Shown: positions 15,956 through 23,426 of the stretch, piece after piece
How positions within the stretch are numbered: the first letter of the stretch is position 1
Layout: each line of letters starts with the position of its first letter
Source of the DNA: CAVTWJ01 sp964525605
GTDB lineage: Bacteria > Oederibacteriota > Muellerivitia > Muellerivitales > Muellerivitaceae
Direction: 5' to 3'
Length of the DNA: 64,000 nt
Assembly (NCBI GenBank): GCA_964525605.1
Contig: CAZGKT010000008.1
Span: 1 to 64,000, forward strand
Notes under the pieces: generated by a model
The model's database searches: none
What the model saw: the letters and a program-made list of their open reading frames with translations, nothing else
Told to the model about the DNA's origin: nothing
Translations under genes and position numbers: made by a program

Positions 15956-18769
15956 GTGAACTTGATCGGCTTCTTGATTCTTTTTCCGCTCGTACCGGCC
16001 TTGTTGTTGGCCGTAATCTCAAATCAGACCCTTCGAGCCTGGGTGGTGCGAATAAGCGTTGCGGTCATCGCCGCCGCTTCCATCGTGCTGACCTACCAAT
16101 ATATGGGCGGCCCGGCGGCTTCCTTCAAATTCGACCCGCCCTGGACCGACCAGATCCTCCTTTGGGGCGAAGCCATCCTCACCCTCTACCTGCTCTATAG
16201 CTGTAAGGACATTAAGAAAAGCGAAGCCTGGATCCCCGTCCTTTTGATTGCCCAGGCAGCTCTGATGGCTTATACCGAATTCGGGGTCGGCGTCTCCCCG
16301 GTCGATAACAGCCTCTACGTGGATAACTTCTCGCTCATCATGGCCCTCATTATCGGCATTATCGGCGGCTTGATTTGCGTTTACGCCATCAGTTACATGA
16401 AAGACCACCATCACCACCACCCGGAGCTGGCGGACAACCGGCGCGGGTTCTTCTTTTTGCTCTTCCTCTTCCTCTCGGCCATGTTTGGCGTGGTGTTTTC
16501 GAACCATCTGGGCTGGCTGTTCTTCTTCTGGGAAATCACCACCCTCTGCTCCTTCGTGTTGATCGGCTACAACAAGGATGAAATCTCCATCCGCAACGCC
16601 TATCGCGCCCTGGGATTGAACCTGATCGGCGGGTTGGGCTTTGCGCTGGCCCTCTACCTATTGGCCCAAAACCATATGGCCCCGGCCCTGGACTCCCTAA
16701 TAGCCTTGGGCAGGACGGGTCTATTGGTGGCTGTGCTTCCCGCCACCCTCATCTGCTTCGCGGGTTTGACCAAATCGGCTCAATTGCCCTTTAGTTCCTG
16801 GTTGTTGGGAGCCATGGTGGCCCCCACACCCGTATCCGCCCTTTTGCATTCTTCCACCATGGTCAAGGCGGGGGTTTTCATCATCGTCAAGTTCGCGCCG
16901 GTGATGGAAAAGAACCCGGCGGTCGGCTTTTTCCTCGGCCTCGTCGGGGGCGTCACCTTCCTGGCCGCTTCGTTGGCCGCCGTTACCCAATCGAACGCCA
17001 AGCGGGTGCTGGCCTATTCCACCATCGCCAACCTGGGACTCGTGGTGGCTTGCGCCGGAGTGGGCACACCCCAGGCCATTTGGGCCGCCATCCTCTTGAT
17101 CATCTTCCACGCCATCGCCAAGGCTCTGCTCTTCCAGGCGGTCGGCACGGTCGAGCACAAAATTGGAAGCCGGGATATCGAAGATATGGACGGGCTTATC
17201 GTCACCCGCCCCGACTTGGCCTTCGTACTTCTGATCGGCATCCTGGGCATGTTCCTGGCGCCCTTCGGAATGCTCATCAGCAAGTGGGCTTGCTTGCAGG
17301 CTTTCATCCAGACCAATCCGCTTTTGGCCATCCTCCTGGCCTTCGGCAGCGGGCCCACGCTTTTCTTCTGGGCCAAGTGGATGGGCAAACTTATCAGCAT
17401 GCCCACCCTGGAAAGGGCCAAGGACAGGGCCAGCTGTGACGAATGGGCCTCGTTGGGCACCCTGTCGGTCCTGACCATCGCGGCCTGCGCGCTCTTCCCC
17501 CTGGTTTCTTCTTACATGATCCTTCCCTACCTGCAATCCGCCGGGGTGGTGTTGGACCCCCTCACCCGGGGCAACCTTTCCATCATGATCGTGATGCTGG
17601 GAGCCTTTTTGGTTCTGCCCCCGATCTTCTTCTTTAGGCCCAACAAGGACATCGTGGTGGCTTCGTACCTCGCCGGGGCCAACATGAACAACGGCAACTC
17701 GCAGTTCAAGGGAGCCATTGGCCGTACCATGGGCGTGGAGATGCGCAACTACTACCTGACTTCCGTCTTCAGCGAGAAGATGATTTCCATGGTCGGCGGA
17801 GCAGTTTGTATCGGGCTCTTTGCGGTCATGTTCTTCATGGCGGCCACCAACCCGGGCTGGGGATTCATTTCCCCGATCCCGGTATTACCCACCGGCCTGG
17901 GGCTCAACTTCACCCAAAAACTTCTGGCCCTCGCGGCCTTTTTGGTGGGCGCCCCCATCCTGGGCGGCCTTTTAGCCGGGTTTGACCGCATCGTCACAGC
18001 CCGTATGCAGACCCGCAAGGGGCCTCCCCTGCTTCAGCCCTTCTTCGATGTGATGAAACTGATGCAAAAACGAACCGTGGTCGTGAACCACGCCCAGGCC
18101 TACTACGTATTCTGCTTTCTTCTTTTTATCGTCCTCACCGGGGCCCTCTTCTTCATGGGCGGCGACCTGCTGTTGGTGGTATTCGCTCTCACCGTGGGGG
18201 CGCTCTTCTTGGTCTTTGCGGCCTATTCCCCCAACTCGCCCTACAGCAACATCGGCGCGGAAAGGGAACTTTTGCAGATGATGTCCTACGAGCCCATGCT
18301 TCTGTTGATGGCCCTCGGCATGTACCAGGCTGTCCACAGCTTTCATGTGCATGCCCTGATGCAAAATACCCATCCCATCTGGATGGCCCTGCCCGGCATC
18401 TTCCTGGGATTCATCTACATCCTCACCATCAAGCTTCGCAAGTCGCCCTTCGACCTGTCGACCTCGCACCACGGCCACCAGGAACTGGTGAAGGGTCTCA
18501 CGACCGAGTTCTCGGGCTCCCAACTGGCCATGATCGAGGTAGGCCACTGGTACGAGAACATCCTCCTGATGGGCCTGGTGTACCTGTTCTTCGCGGCCTA
18601 TGCCTTCTGGATCGGTTTGCTGGCCGTTCTGGTCATCTATCTCTTCGAAATCTTGATCGATAACTCTTACGCCCGTTTGACCTGGCAATGGACCCTGAAA
18701 TCCACCTGGGCCGTCACCATGGTCTTCGGCGTCGTCAACGTGCTGGTGCTTTACTACTTTTACCAATAA
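15956..18769 (+). CDS. Group 4 hydrogenase membrane subunit: NuoL/HyfB-like fused to NuoH/HyfC-like
   Basis: A polytopic membrane protein of about 937 residues. Residues 1 to about 640 are antiporter-like (NuoL/EchA family): FFFWEITTLCSFVLIGYNKD carries the conserved TM5 Glu, and LTKSAQLPFSSWLLGAMVAP carries the TM7 Lys. From about 660 to the end it is NuoH/EchB-like: GFDRIVTARMQTRKGPPLLQ matches the NuoH quinone-chamber region. It should pump H+ or Na+ driven by electron flow between ferredoxin and protons. GTG 15956 is chosen because GAGGA lies five bases upstream; GTG 15944 overlaps that site. A DHHHHHPE loop near residue 155 is unusual. In most enzymes the two halves are separate proteins. 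Confidence 0.9.
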   Translation: MNLIGFLILFPLVPALLLAVISNQTLRAWVVRISVAVIAAASIVLTYQYMGGPAASFKFDPPWTDQILLWGEAILTLYLLYSCKDIKKSEAWIPVLLIAQAALMAYTEFGVGVSPVDNSLYVDNFSLIMALIIGIIGGLICVYAISYMKDHHHHHPELADNRRGFFFLLFLFLSAMFGVVFSNHLGWLFFFWEITTLCSFVLIGYNKDEISIRNAYRALGLNLIGGLGFALALYLLAQNHMAPALDSLIALGRTGLLVAVLPATLICFAGLTKSAQLPFSSWLLGAMVAPTPVSALLHSSTMVKAGVFIIVKFAPVMEKNPAVGFFLGLVGGVTFLAASLAAVTQSNAKRVLAYSTIANLGLVVACAGVGTPQAIWAAILLIIFHAIAKALLFQAVGTVEHKIGSRDIEDMDGLIVTRPDLAFVLLIGILGMFLAPFGMLISKWACLQAFIQTNPLLAILLAFGSGPTLFFWAKWMGKLISMPTLERAKDRASCDEWASLGTLSVLTIAACALFPLVSSYMILPYLQSAGVVLDPLTRGNLSIMIVMLGAFLVLPPIFFFRPNKDIVVASYLAGANMNNGNSQFKGAIGRTMGVEMRNYYLTSVFSEKMISMVGGAVCIGLFAVMFFMAATNPGWGFISPIPVLPTGLGLNFTQKLLALAAFLVGAPILGGLLAGFDRIVTARMQTRKGPPLLQPFFDVMKLMQKRTVVVNHAQAYYVFCFLLFIVLTGALFFMGGDLLLVVFALTVGALFLVFAAYSPNSPYSNIGAERELLQMMSYEPMLLLMALGMYQAVHSFHVHALMQNTHPIWMALPGIFLGFIYILTIKLRKSPFDLSTSHHGHQELVKGLTTEFSGSQLAMIEVGHWYENILLMGLVYLFFAAYAFWIGLLAVLVIYLFEILIDNSYARLTWQWTLKSTWAVTMVFGVVNVLVLYYFYQ

Positions 18770-18783
18770 GGGGAGGAAACAAC

Positions 18784-19239
18784 ATGAGCTACCTATCCAA
18801 GTCACCCTGGATCATGCACTACGACGCTTCCAGCTGTAATGGATGCGATATCGAAGTGTTGGCCTGCCTGACACCGCTCTACGATGTGGAGCGTTTCGGC
18901 ATTATCAATACCGGCAACCCCAAGCACGCCGACATCCTTTTGATCACGGGGTCGGTGAACGAGCAAAACCGCGACGTCGTACGCAATCTTTACAGCCAGA
19001 TGCCTGATCCCAAGGCGGTCGTGGCCATCGGCGCCTGCGCTCTCTCCGGCGGCATCTTTCGCGAGTGTTACAACGTCCATCAGGGAGTCGATTCGACCAT
19101 CCCCGTGGATGTGTATGTTCCGGGCTGCGCGGCCCGGCCAGAGGCCATCATCGACGGCGTAGTCCAGGCTTTGGGACTACTTGAAAAGAAGGCCGCGAAC
19201 TTCAATGCCGCTCCGGTGGCAAAGGCGGTGGCTTCATGA
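18784..19239 (+). CDS. Group 4 hydrogenase small subunit (EchC/NuoB-like)
   Basis: An iron-sulfur protein of 151 residues in the NuoB/EchC/HycG family. It carries the proximal [4Fe-4S] cluster next to the NiFe site. Ligands are visible in SSCNGCDIEVLACLT, IGACALSGG and VPGCAARPE. It follows the membrane subunit by 14 bp, with GGGGAGG before the ATG, and overlaps the next gene by 4 bp (ATGA). The order membrane-small-NuoC-large-ferredoxin is that of Ech-type operons with the first genes merged. Confidence 0.93.
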   Translation: MSYLSKSPWIMHYDASSCNGCDIEVLACLTPLYDVERFGIINTGNPKHADILLITGSVNEQNRDVVRNLYSQMPDPKAVVAIGACALSGGIFRECYNVHQGVDSTIPVDVYVPGCAARPEAIIDGVVQALGLLEKKAANFNAAPVAKAVAS

Positions 19240-19655
19240 CGACCCACTTCGAGGAACAACCCATCACAAACCTGGACCGCAAGGACCTGGTGGCCAAGGT
19301 GGCCGAGTTGAAGAAAAATGGTTACCGCCTGGTACAGATCTGCGCCACGACGCTGACTGAAAACTTCGACATCACCTACAGCTTTGATAAGGACTACAAG
19401 TTCGAGAGTCTGCGCCTGACGATTCCCCGTACCGACGCCGTGGTGCCCAGCATCACGGGTGAGTTTTTCGGGGCCTTCTCCTACGAGAACGAGTTGCAAG
19501 ACCTCTTTGGGCTCAAGGTCACCGACCTGAAACTTGATTTCGGGGGCAAGTTCTACCAGTTAGCCAAAAAGACGCCTTTCAACGAAACAAAGGCAGAAGC
19601 TACTGCCGCTGCGGCTGTTAATACAAAACCGGCGAACGCCGGGGAGGGTAAATAA
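19236..19655 (+). CDS. NuoC/EchD-like hydrogenase subunit
   Basis: A 30-kDa-subunit-like protein of 139 residues (NuoC/EchD). It has ITYSFDKDYKFESLRLTIPR and GAFSYENELQDLFGLKV, the latter matching the family ENE/D-x-x-DLFG signature. It is a structural partner of the large subunit on the cytosolic face. An Ala-rich tail (EATAAAAVNTKPANAG) is added after the domain. Translation is coupled to the small-subunit gene through ATGA, and only one base separates it from the large-subunit gene. Confidence 0.92.
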   Translation: MTTHFEEQPITNLDRKDLVAKVAELKKNGYRLVQICATTLTENFDITYSFDKDYKFESLRLTIPRTDAVVPSITGEFFGAFSYENELQDLFGLKVTDLKLDFGGKFYQLAKKTPFNETKAEATAAAAVNTKPANAGEGK

Positions 19656-19656
19656 C

Positions 19657-20736
19657 ATGGGAAAGCAAACGATCGTACCCTTCGGGCCCCAGCATCCGGT
19701 TTTGCCGGAACCGATCCATCTGGATCTGGTTTTGGAGGATGAAAAGGTGGTTCAGGCCATCCCCTCCATCGGGTTCATTCACCGGGGTCTGGAACGCCTA
19801 GCCGAGAAAAAAGAATTCACCGAAATGGTGTATGTGGGAGAGCGAATCTGCGGCATCTGCTCCTTCATCCACAGCCACGCCTTCTGCCATGGGGTCGAAG
19901 GGGTGATGAAAATTGAGGTGCCCGAGAGGGCCCAGTACTTGAGGGTGGTCTGGGGCGAGATGTCCCGCATCCATAGCCATTTGCTGTGGCTGGGACTCAT
20001 GGCTGACGCCTTCGGGTTTGAGAACCTCTTCATGCATTCCTGGCGGGTGCGCGAGCGCCTATTGGACCTGGTGGAAGCCACCACCGGGGGACGGGTCATT
20101 TTCGGGTCGTGCAAGATCGGCGGGGTCCGCCGGGATATCGTCGGCGGGGCCATGGCTGAAGTCACCAAGGAACTGCGCGAGATCGAGGCCATGAGCCAGG
20201 AAATTACATCCGTGTTCGAGAAGGACAACTCCGTCAAGAAGCGCACCGTGGGGGTGGGAGTCATTTCAAAGGATGACGCCTATCTGCTGGGCGCGGTAGG
20301 GCCCGTGTTGAGGGCCAGCGGGGTTTCGTCCGACATGCGCATGCTGGGCTACGGCGCCTATGGAGCGCTTCAGTTTCAACCCATTGTCGAAAAAGCAGGC
20401 GACTGTTACGCCCGCACCCAGGTGCGCTGCAAGGAAATTTACCAGTCGTTCGGCCTGATCCGCCAGGCTATCGAGCGCATGCCCGAAGGGCCCATTGAGA
20501 CGAAAGTCACGGGTACCCCCAACGGCGAATTTTTCGCCCGGTTGGAACAACCCCGCGGCGAAGTGCTTCATTACATCAAGGGCAACGGGACGAAGTTTCT
20601 GGAAAGATACCGGGTGCGCACCCCGACGTTCGCCAATGTTCCCCCGCTGGTTCACATGCTGGCCGGTTGCCAGCTCGCCGACGTGCCGGTGATCGTTTTG
20701 ACCATCGACCCTTGCATCAGCTGTACGGAGAGGTAA
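19657..20736 (+). CDS. Group 4 [NiFe]-hydrogenase large subunit (EchE-like)
   Basis: A protein of 359 residues in the NuoD/HycE/EchE family. Both Ni-ligating cysteine pairs are intact: ERICGICSFIHS near residue 65 and DPCISCTER at the very C-terminus. That separates it from complex I NuoD and from Ehr-type complexes, which lack them. The protein ends three residues after the last Cys, with no extension for a maturation endopeptidase. Some group 4 enzymes are known to lack one. The enzyme should reduce protons with ferredoxin electrons, or the reverse. The exact subgroup cannot be assigned by eye. Confidence 0.94.
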   Translation: MGKQTIVPFGPQHPVLPEPIHLDLVLEDEKVVQAIPSIGFIHRGLERLAEKKEFTEMVYVGERICGICSFIHSHAFCHGVEGVMKIEVPERAQYLRVVWGEMSRIHSHLLWLGLMADAFGFENLFMHSWRVRERLLDLVEATTGGRVIFGSCKIGGVRRDIVGGAMAEVTKELREIEAMSQEITSVFEKDNSVKKRTVGVGVISKDDAYLLGAVGPVLRASGVSSDMRMLGYGAYGALQFQPIVEKAGDCYARTQVRCKEIYQSFGLIRQAIERMPEGPIETKVTGTPNGEFFARLEQPRGEVLHYIKGNGTKFLERYRVRTPTFANVPPLVHMLAGCQLADVPVIVLTIDPCISCTER

Positions 20737-20739
20737 CCC

Positions 20740-21138
20740 ATGCCCTTTTTCCAGATGTCCAAACTCGCGATTTTCAGTTCGATGAAAAAACCGGTCACCC
20801 GGCTTTATCCTTTCGAGGCTCGGCCCGATATCGAAAAAACGAGGGGCCGCATCGAACTGCAGGTTGAAACCTGCACCTTCTGCTCGCTCTGCGCCAAGAA
20901 ATGCCCCACCGGGGCCATCGAAATGGACCGCAAAGCCAGCCCCCGCGTGTTCCACCTGGACCGCTTCAAGTGCATCCTCTGTGGAGCTTGTGTGGATGGC
21001 TGCGCCAGCAAATCCATCACGACCGAGAGCCACTGGGCCGCCCCCGTGGACAAGCGTGGAGTCCTCACCTGGACGCAAGCCGCCCCGCCCCCCAAGGCGA
21101 CACCGGCCGCGCCCGCTGCACCCGCTCCCACGGCCTAA
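20740..21138 (+). CDS. Group 4 hydrogenase ferredoxin-type subunit (EchF/NuoI-like)
   Basis: A product of 132 residues with two [4Fe-4S] motifs: CTFCSLCAKKCPTGAIEM and CILCGACVDGCASKSI. It passes electrons between soluble ferredoxin and the EchC-like subunit. It starts 3 bp after the large-subunit stop. The C-terminus is an Ala/Pro tail (KATPAAPAAPAPTA), similar in style to the tail of the NuoC-like subunit; its role is unknown. It is the last structural gene of the operon. Confidence 0.93.
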   Translation: MPFFQMSKLAIFSSMKKPVTRLYPFEARPDIEKTRGRIELQVETCTFCSLCAKKCPTGAIEMDRKASPRVFHLDRFKCILCGACVDGCASKSITTESHWAAPVDKRGVLTWTQAAPPPKATPAAPAAPAPTA

Positions 21139-21145
21139 AGGCAAT

Positions 21146-21233
21146 CTCACCGCAGAGACGCGGAGAACGACTAAAGCCATTCAGGTTTAAAACCTAAGAC
21201 TGTTGGGTTTTCTCCTCGCCTCCGCGATTAATT
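21146..21233. repeat. CACCGCAGAGACGCGGAGA-type inverted-repeat element, copy 1
   Basis: Left end CTCACCGCAGAGACGCGG near 21146, degenerate right end CTCGCCTCCGCGATTAATT near 21213-21233. A second copy flanks the other side of hypA. The family (CACCGCAGAGACGC, then GCGTCTCCGCGGT) is a widespread dispersed palindromic repeat. Confidence 0.65.
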
Positions 21234-21284
21234 GGTTTTGTTCGTGGCCTTGACTTAAGTTTCTCTCCATGGATAACTAACCCC

Positions 21285-21620
21285 ATGCATGAATATTCCG
21301 TTGCCCTTAACATCGCCGACCTGGTGCTTCAGCACAGCCAGGGCAAACGCATTGAGAAGGTCAACTTAAGTATCGGCGACATGTCGGGGGTTTTTTACGA
21401 TTCCCTGGCCATGTACCTTCAGTTGGTTCTGGATGAAAAGGGACACAAAAATGTTGTCCTGGAGGCCCAATTCATTCCCGCGACCTTCATCTGTACCTGC
21501 GGGAAGGAATATACAACCTCCAAAATGGCGGAAGGCTGTCCCGCCTGCGGGGGATATGACCGAAAAATCATCGCCGGCAAAGACTGCCAAGTGGAAAGCA
21601 TCGAAGTCAACGACGAGTAA
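21285..21620 (+). CDS. hypA: Hydrogenase nickel-insertion protein HypA
   Basis: A product of 111 residues starting MHEYSVALNIADLV; the N-terminal amine and His2 bind Ni in this family. The zinc domain has the two Cys pairs CTCGKEY and CPACGGYD. HypA delivers Ni to the large-subunit precursor together with HypB. It stands 146 bp after the group 4 operon and 116 bp before hypB, each gap containing the same dispersed repeat. Co-transcription with the hydrogenase genes is likely but not shown. Confidence 0.96.
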   Translation: MHEYSVALNIADLVLQHSQGKRIEKVNLSIGDMSGVFYDSLAMYLQLVLDEKGHKNVVLEAQFIPATFICTCGKEYTTSKMAEGCPACGGYDRKIIAGKDCQVESIEVNDE

Positions 21621-21626
21621 ATAACA

Positions 21627-21716
21627 GACTCACCGCGAAGACGCGGAGAACGACTAGAACCTAAGAGTTTAAAACCAAAATTTTGTTTTTCTTTCCTCCG
21701 CGTCTCCGCGGTTCAA
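21627..21716. repeat. CACCGCAGAGACGCGGAGA-type inverted-repeat element, copy 2
   Basis: Left end CTCACCGCGAAGACGCGGAG near 21629, right end CTCCGCGTCTCCGCGGTTCA near 21697-21716. The ends are reverse complements with an interior of about 50 bp. The left 30 bp match copy 1 at 21146 almost base for base. Confidence 0.75.
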
Positions 21717-21736
21717 TTTTTTTCTTGAGGTGTTTC

Positions 21737-22384
21737 ATGAGCGAGAAAATCGAAGTCAAAACATCCGCCCAGAGCGTGAATAACCAAGTCGCGGCCGAAA
21801 ACCGGGAAGCCTTCGCGAAGAAGGGCCTGACCGTCTTGAACCTGGTCAGTTCGGCGGGTTCGGGCAAGACCTTTCTCTTGGAAGTCATGGCCAAACGCTA
21901 CGGCCCTAAAATGGCCGTCATCACCGGCGATATCCAGATGACCTACGACGCCGACCGCATCAGCGCGGCAGGTAGCCAGGCCGTGCAGATTGAAACCCAC
22001 GGCACCTGCCACTTGACCGCCGCCATGGTGCGGGACCGGTTAGGGGATTTGAAACTGGAAAAGGTAAAGTTGTTGGTGATCGAGAACATCGGCAACCTGG
22101 TCTGCCCCTCCACCTACGACCTGGGTGAGAACATCAAGGTGGCGCTTTTAAGCGTGGCGGAAGGCGACGAGAAACCCATGAAGTATCCGGCGCTTTTTTT
22201 GCGAGCCGGCGCGGTGGTTTTGACCAAGACCGACCTCTTGCCCTATGTGAACTTCAATGTGGATCGAGCCCAAAACGACTGCCGAAAACTCAACCCACAG
22301 GTCCAATTCTTCCAGACTTCCTGCAAGACGGGCGAGGGGATGGAAGAATGGTTTGGATTTTTGAAATCACTTCAAAATAAATAA
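21737..22384 (+). CDS. hypB: Hydrogenase nickel-incorporation GTPase HypB
   Basis: A SIMIBI-class GTPase of 215 residues. The P-loop is SSAGSGKTFLLE (the family consensus is closer to SSPGAGKT). The metal-switch region HGTCHLTAAMV, ENIGNLVCPSTYDLGE and the specificity motif LTKTDLLPY are present. It hydrolyses GTP to drive Ni transfer from HypA. No N-terminal His-rich nickel-storage stretch and no CxxCGC motif are seen, so it is the minimal type. The ATG at 21737 follows TTGAGGTG; upstream in-frame codons lie in the repeat. No terminator is evident before the convergent gene at 22440. Confidence 0.95.
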   Translation: MSEKIEVKTSAQSVNNQVAAENREAFAKKGLTVLNLVSSAGSGKTFLLEVMAKRYGPKMAVITGDIQMTYDADRISAAGSQAVQIETHGTCHLTAAMVRDRLGDLKLEKVKLLVIENIGNLVCPSTYDLGENIKVALLSVAEGDEKPMKYPALFLRAGAVVLTKTDLLPYVNFNVDRAQNDCRKLNPQVQFFQTSCKTGEGMEEWFGFLKSLQNK

Positions 22385-22439
22385 TTTTGGGCCTTCACCC
22401 TAATGGCCGAATGAGTTTAAGCCACCGTAAACCTTTGGA

Positions 22440-23327
22440 TTAATTCAACTTGAAATCCGAAAAGGTGAGCGTGACATCCGCTTTTTGGGTCCCCAGGACG
22501 TTGATCAGGAGATCGCAAGTGGCTGGCAACTGGTATTTATCGACCGTCTGGTAAGAGAGGCTAAAAGTTTCATTCACGACCTTGGGCACGTCGACGACCA
22601 TCGAACTCAACAAATAGCCGTTAGGGTCCTTGAGAAACAGGGGTTTGAGGGACATGACCATATCTTGGCCGCCCACTTTTCGGCCGTCCGCTTCCGTCAC
22701 CAGCAGGTCCGCGTTGAGGAAATTCGTGGTGACCAACTTGTCCCTGGTCTCGTCGATCTCGTATCCATCCCCGGTTTTCTTGACAGTCACGGTGGATTTG
22801 GAAGGGTCAATGGGCAGTTCAAACGAAAGGCCTTTCCAGCTTTCCCAGAAACCATTCACGATCTGTTGCACCCCATCCATCATCTTCGATAAGGAAGCGT
22901 CGGTATTCGCGTCCCCCGTGGGTTTGTAATTGGAATAGGTGAACTTCATTCCGTTCTTTTCGTCGTAACTCATGAAAAACTGGACATCTTTCAAGGCGAT
23001 ATATTTGGGGTCATCTGAACTTACCTGGCCTTTCAACGCGGCCACCATGTTATCGAACATGCTGATCTTGATCTCGCACTTGAACTTATGCAGTCCTTGA
23101 CGCTTGTAGTTGTAATAGAGGCCGTTGACCTCGGCCACCAGAGCCGCATCGTCCTTCGACAGGGCCGGGGCGTTGGCCGGGGGAGCCGCAGAGGGGGTGG
23201 AAAGGGCCAGAAGCTGGGCTATTCCCGGCTGGACTGTGGGGGTGGGGTCGTCGGACCAGACCAGGCAGGGGAGCGCGGAAAGAACCAGCCAGAAACCTAA
23301 AGTGAATGTGCGTTGGGGGTGAACCAT
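22440..23327 (-). CDS. Secreted hypothetical protein
   Basis: A product of 295 residues. A signal peptide is clear (FTLGFWLVLSALPCLVWSDD; cleavage near residue 25). An Ala/Pro spacer (APPANAPALSKDD) follows, then a globular part of about 230 residues with many beta-type segments. Features such as YKRQGLHKFKCEIKISMF and VDVPKVVNETFSLSYQTV vaguely recall LolA-like outer-membrane carriers, but I would not assign it. AGGAGAGA precedes the ATG. It is convergent with hypB and lies 99 bp downstream of the ABC exporter gene. Confidence 0.8.
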   Translation of the reverse strand: MVHPQRTFTLGFWLVLSALPCLVWSDDPTPTVQPGIAQLLALSTPSAAPPANAPALSKDDAALVAEVNGLYYNYKRQGLHKFKCEIKISMFDNMVAALKGQVSSDDPKYIALKDVQFFMSYDEKNGMKFTYSNYKPTGDANTDASLSKMMDGVQQIVNGFWESWKGLSFELPIDPSKSTVTVKKTGDGYEIDETRDKLVTTNFLNADLLVTEADGRKVGGQDMVMSLKPLFLKDPNGYLLSSMVVDVPKVVNETFSLSYQTVDKYQLPATCDLLINVLGTQKADVTLTFSDFKLN

Positions 23328-23426
23328 ATGAGTCTCTCCTTTGGCATCATCTTAAATAAGCATACGCATCATATTCTTCTTTCGGCTTGGGCAAGGAAAA
23401 ATAGGACTTCTCGAATTAAATCTGAT

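Noticed and set aside
16721..18805. Two long minus-strand frames (271 and 277 codons) opposite the group 4 membrane subunit
   Set aside because: Their translations are rich in Gly/His/Gln/Asp with no motif, mirroring the codons of membrane helices on the other strand.
15956..21138. Respiratory complex I (nuo) fragment
   Set aside because: The large subunit carries both CxxC pairs for nickel, and the gene set is the six-part Ech type. No NuoE/F/G, A, J, K, M or N is present in that operon.
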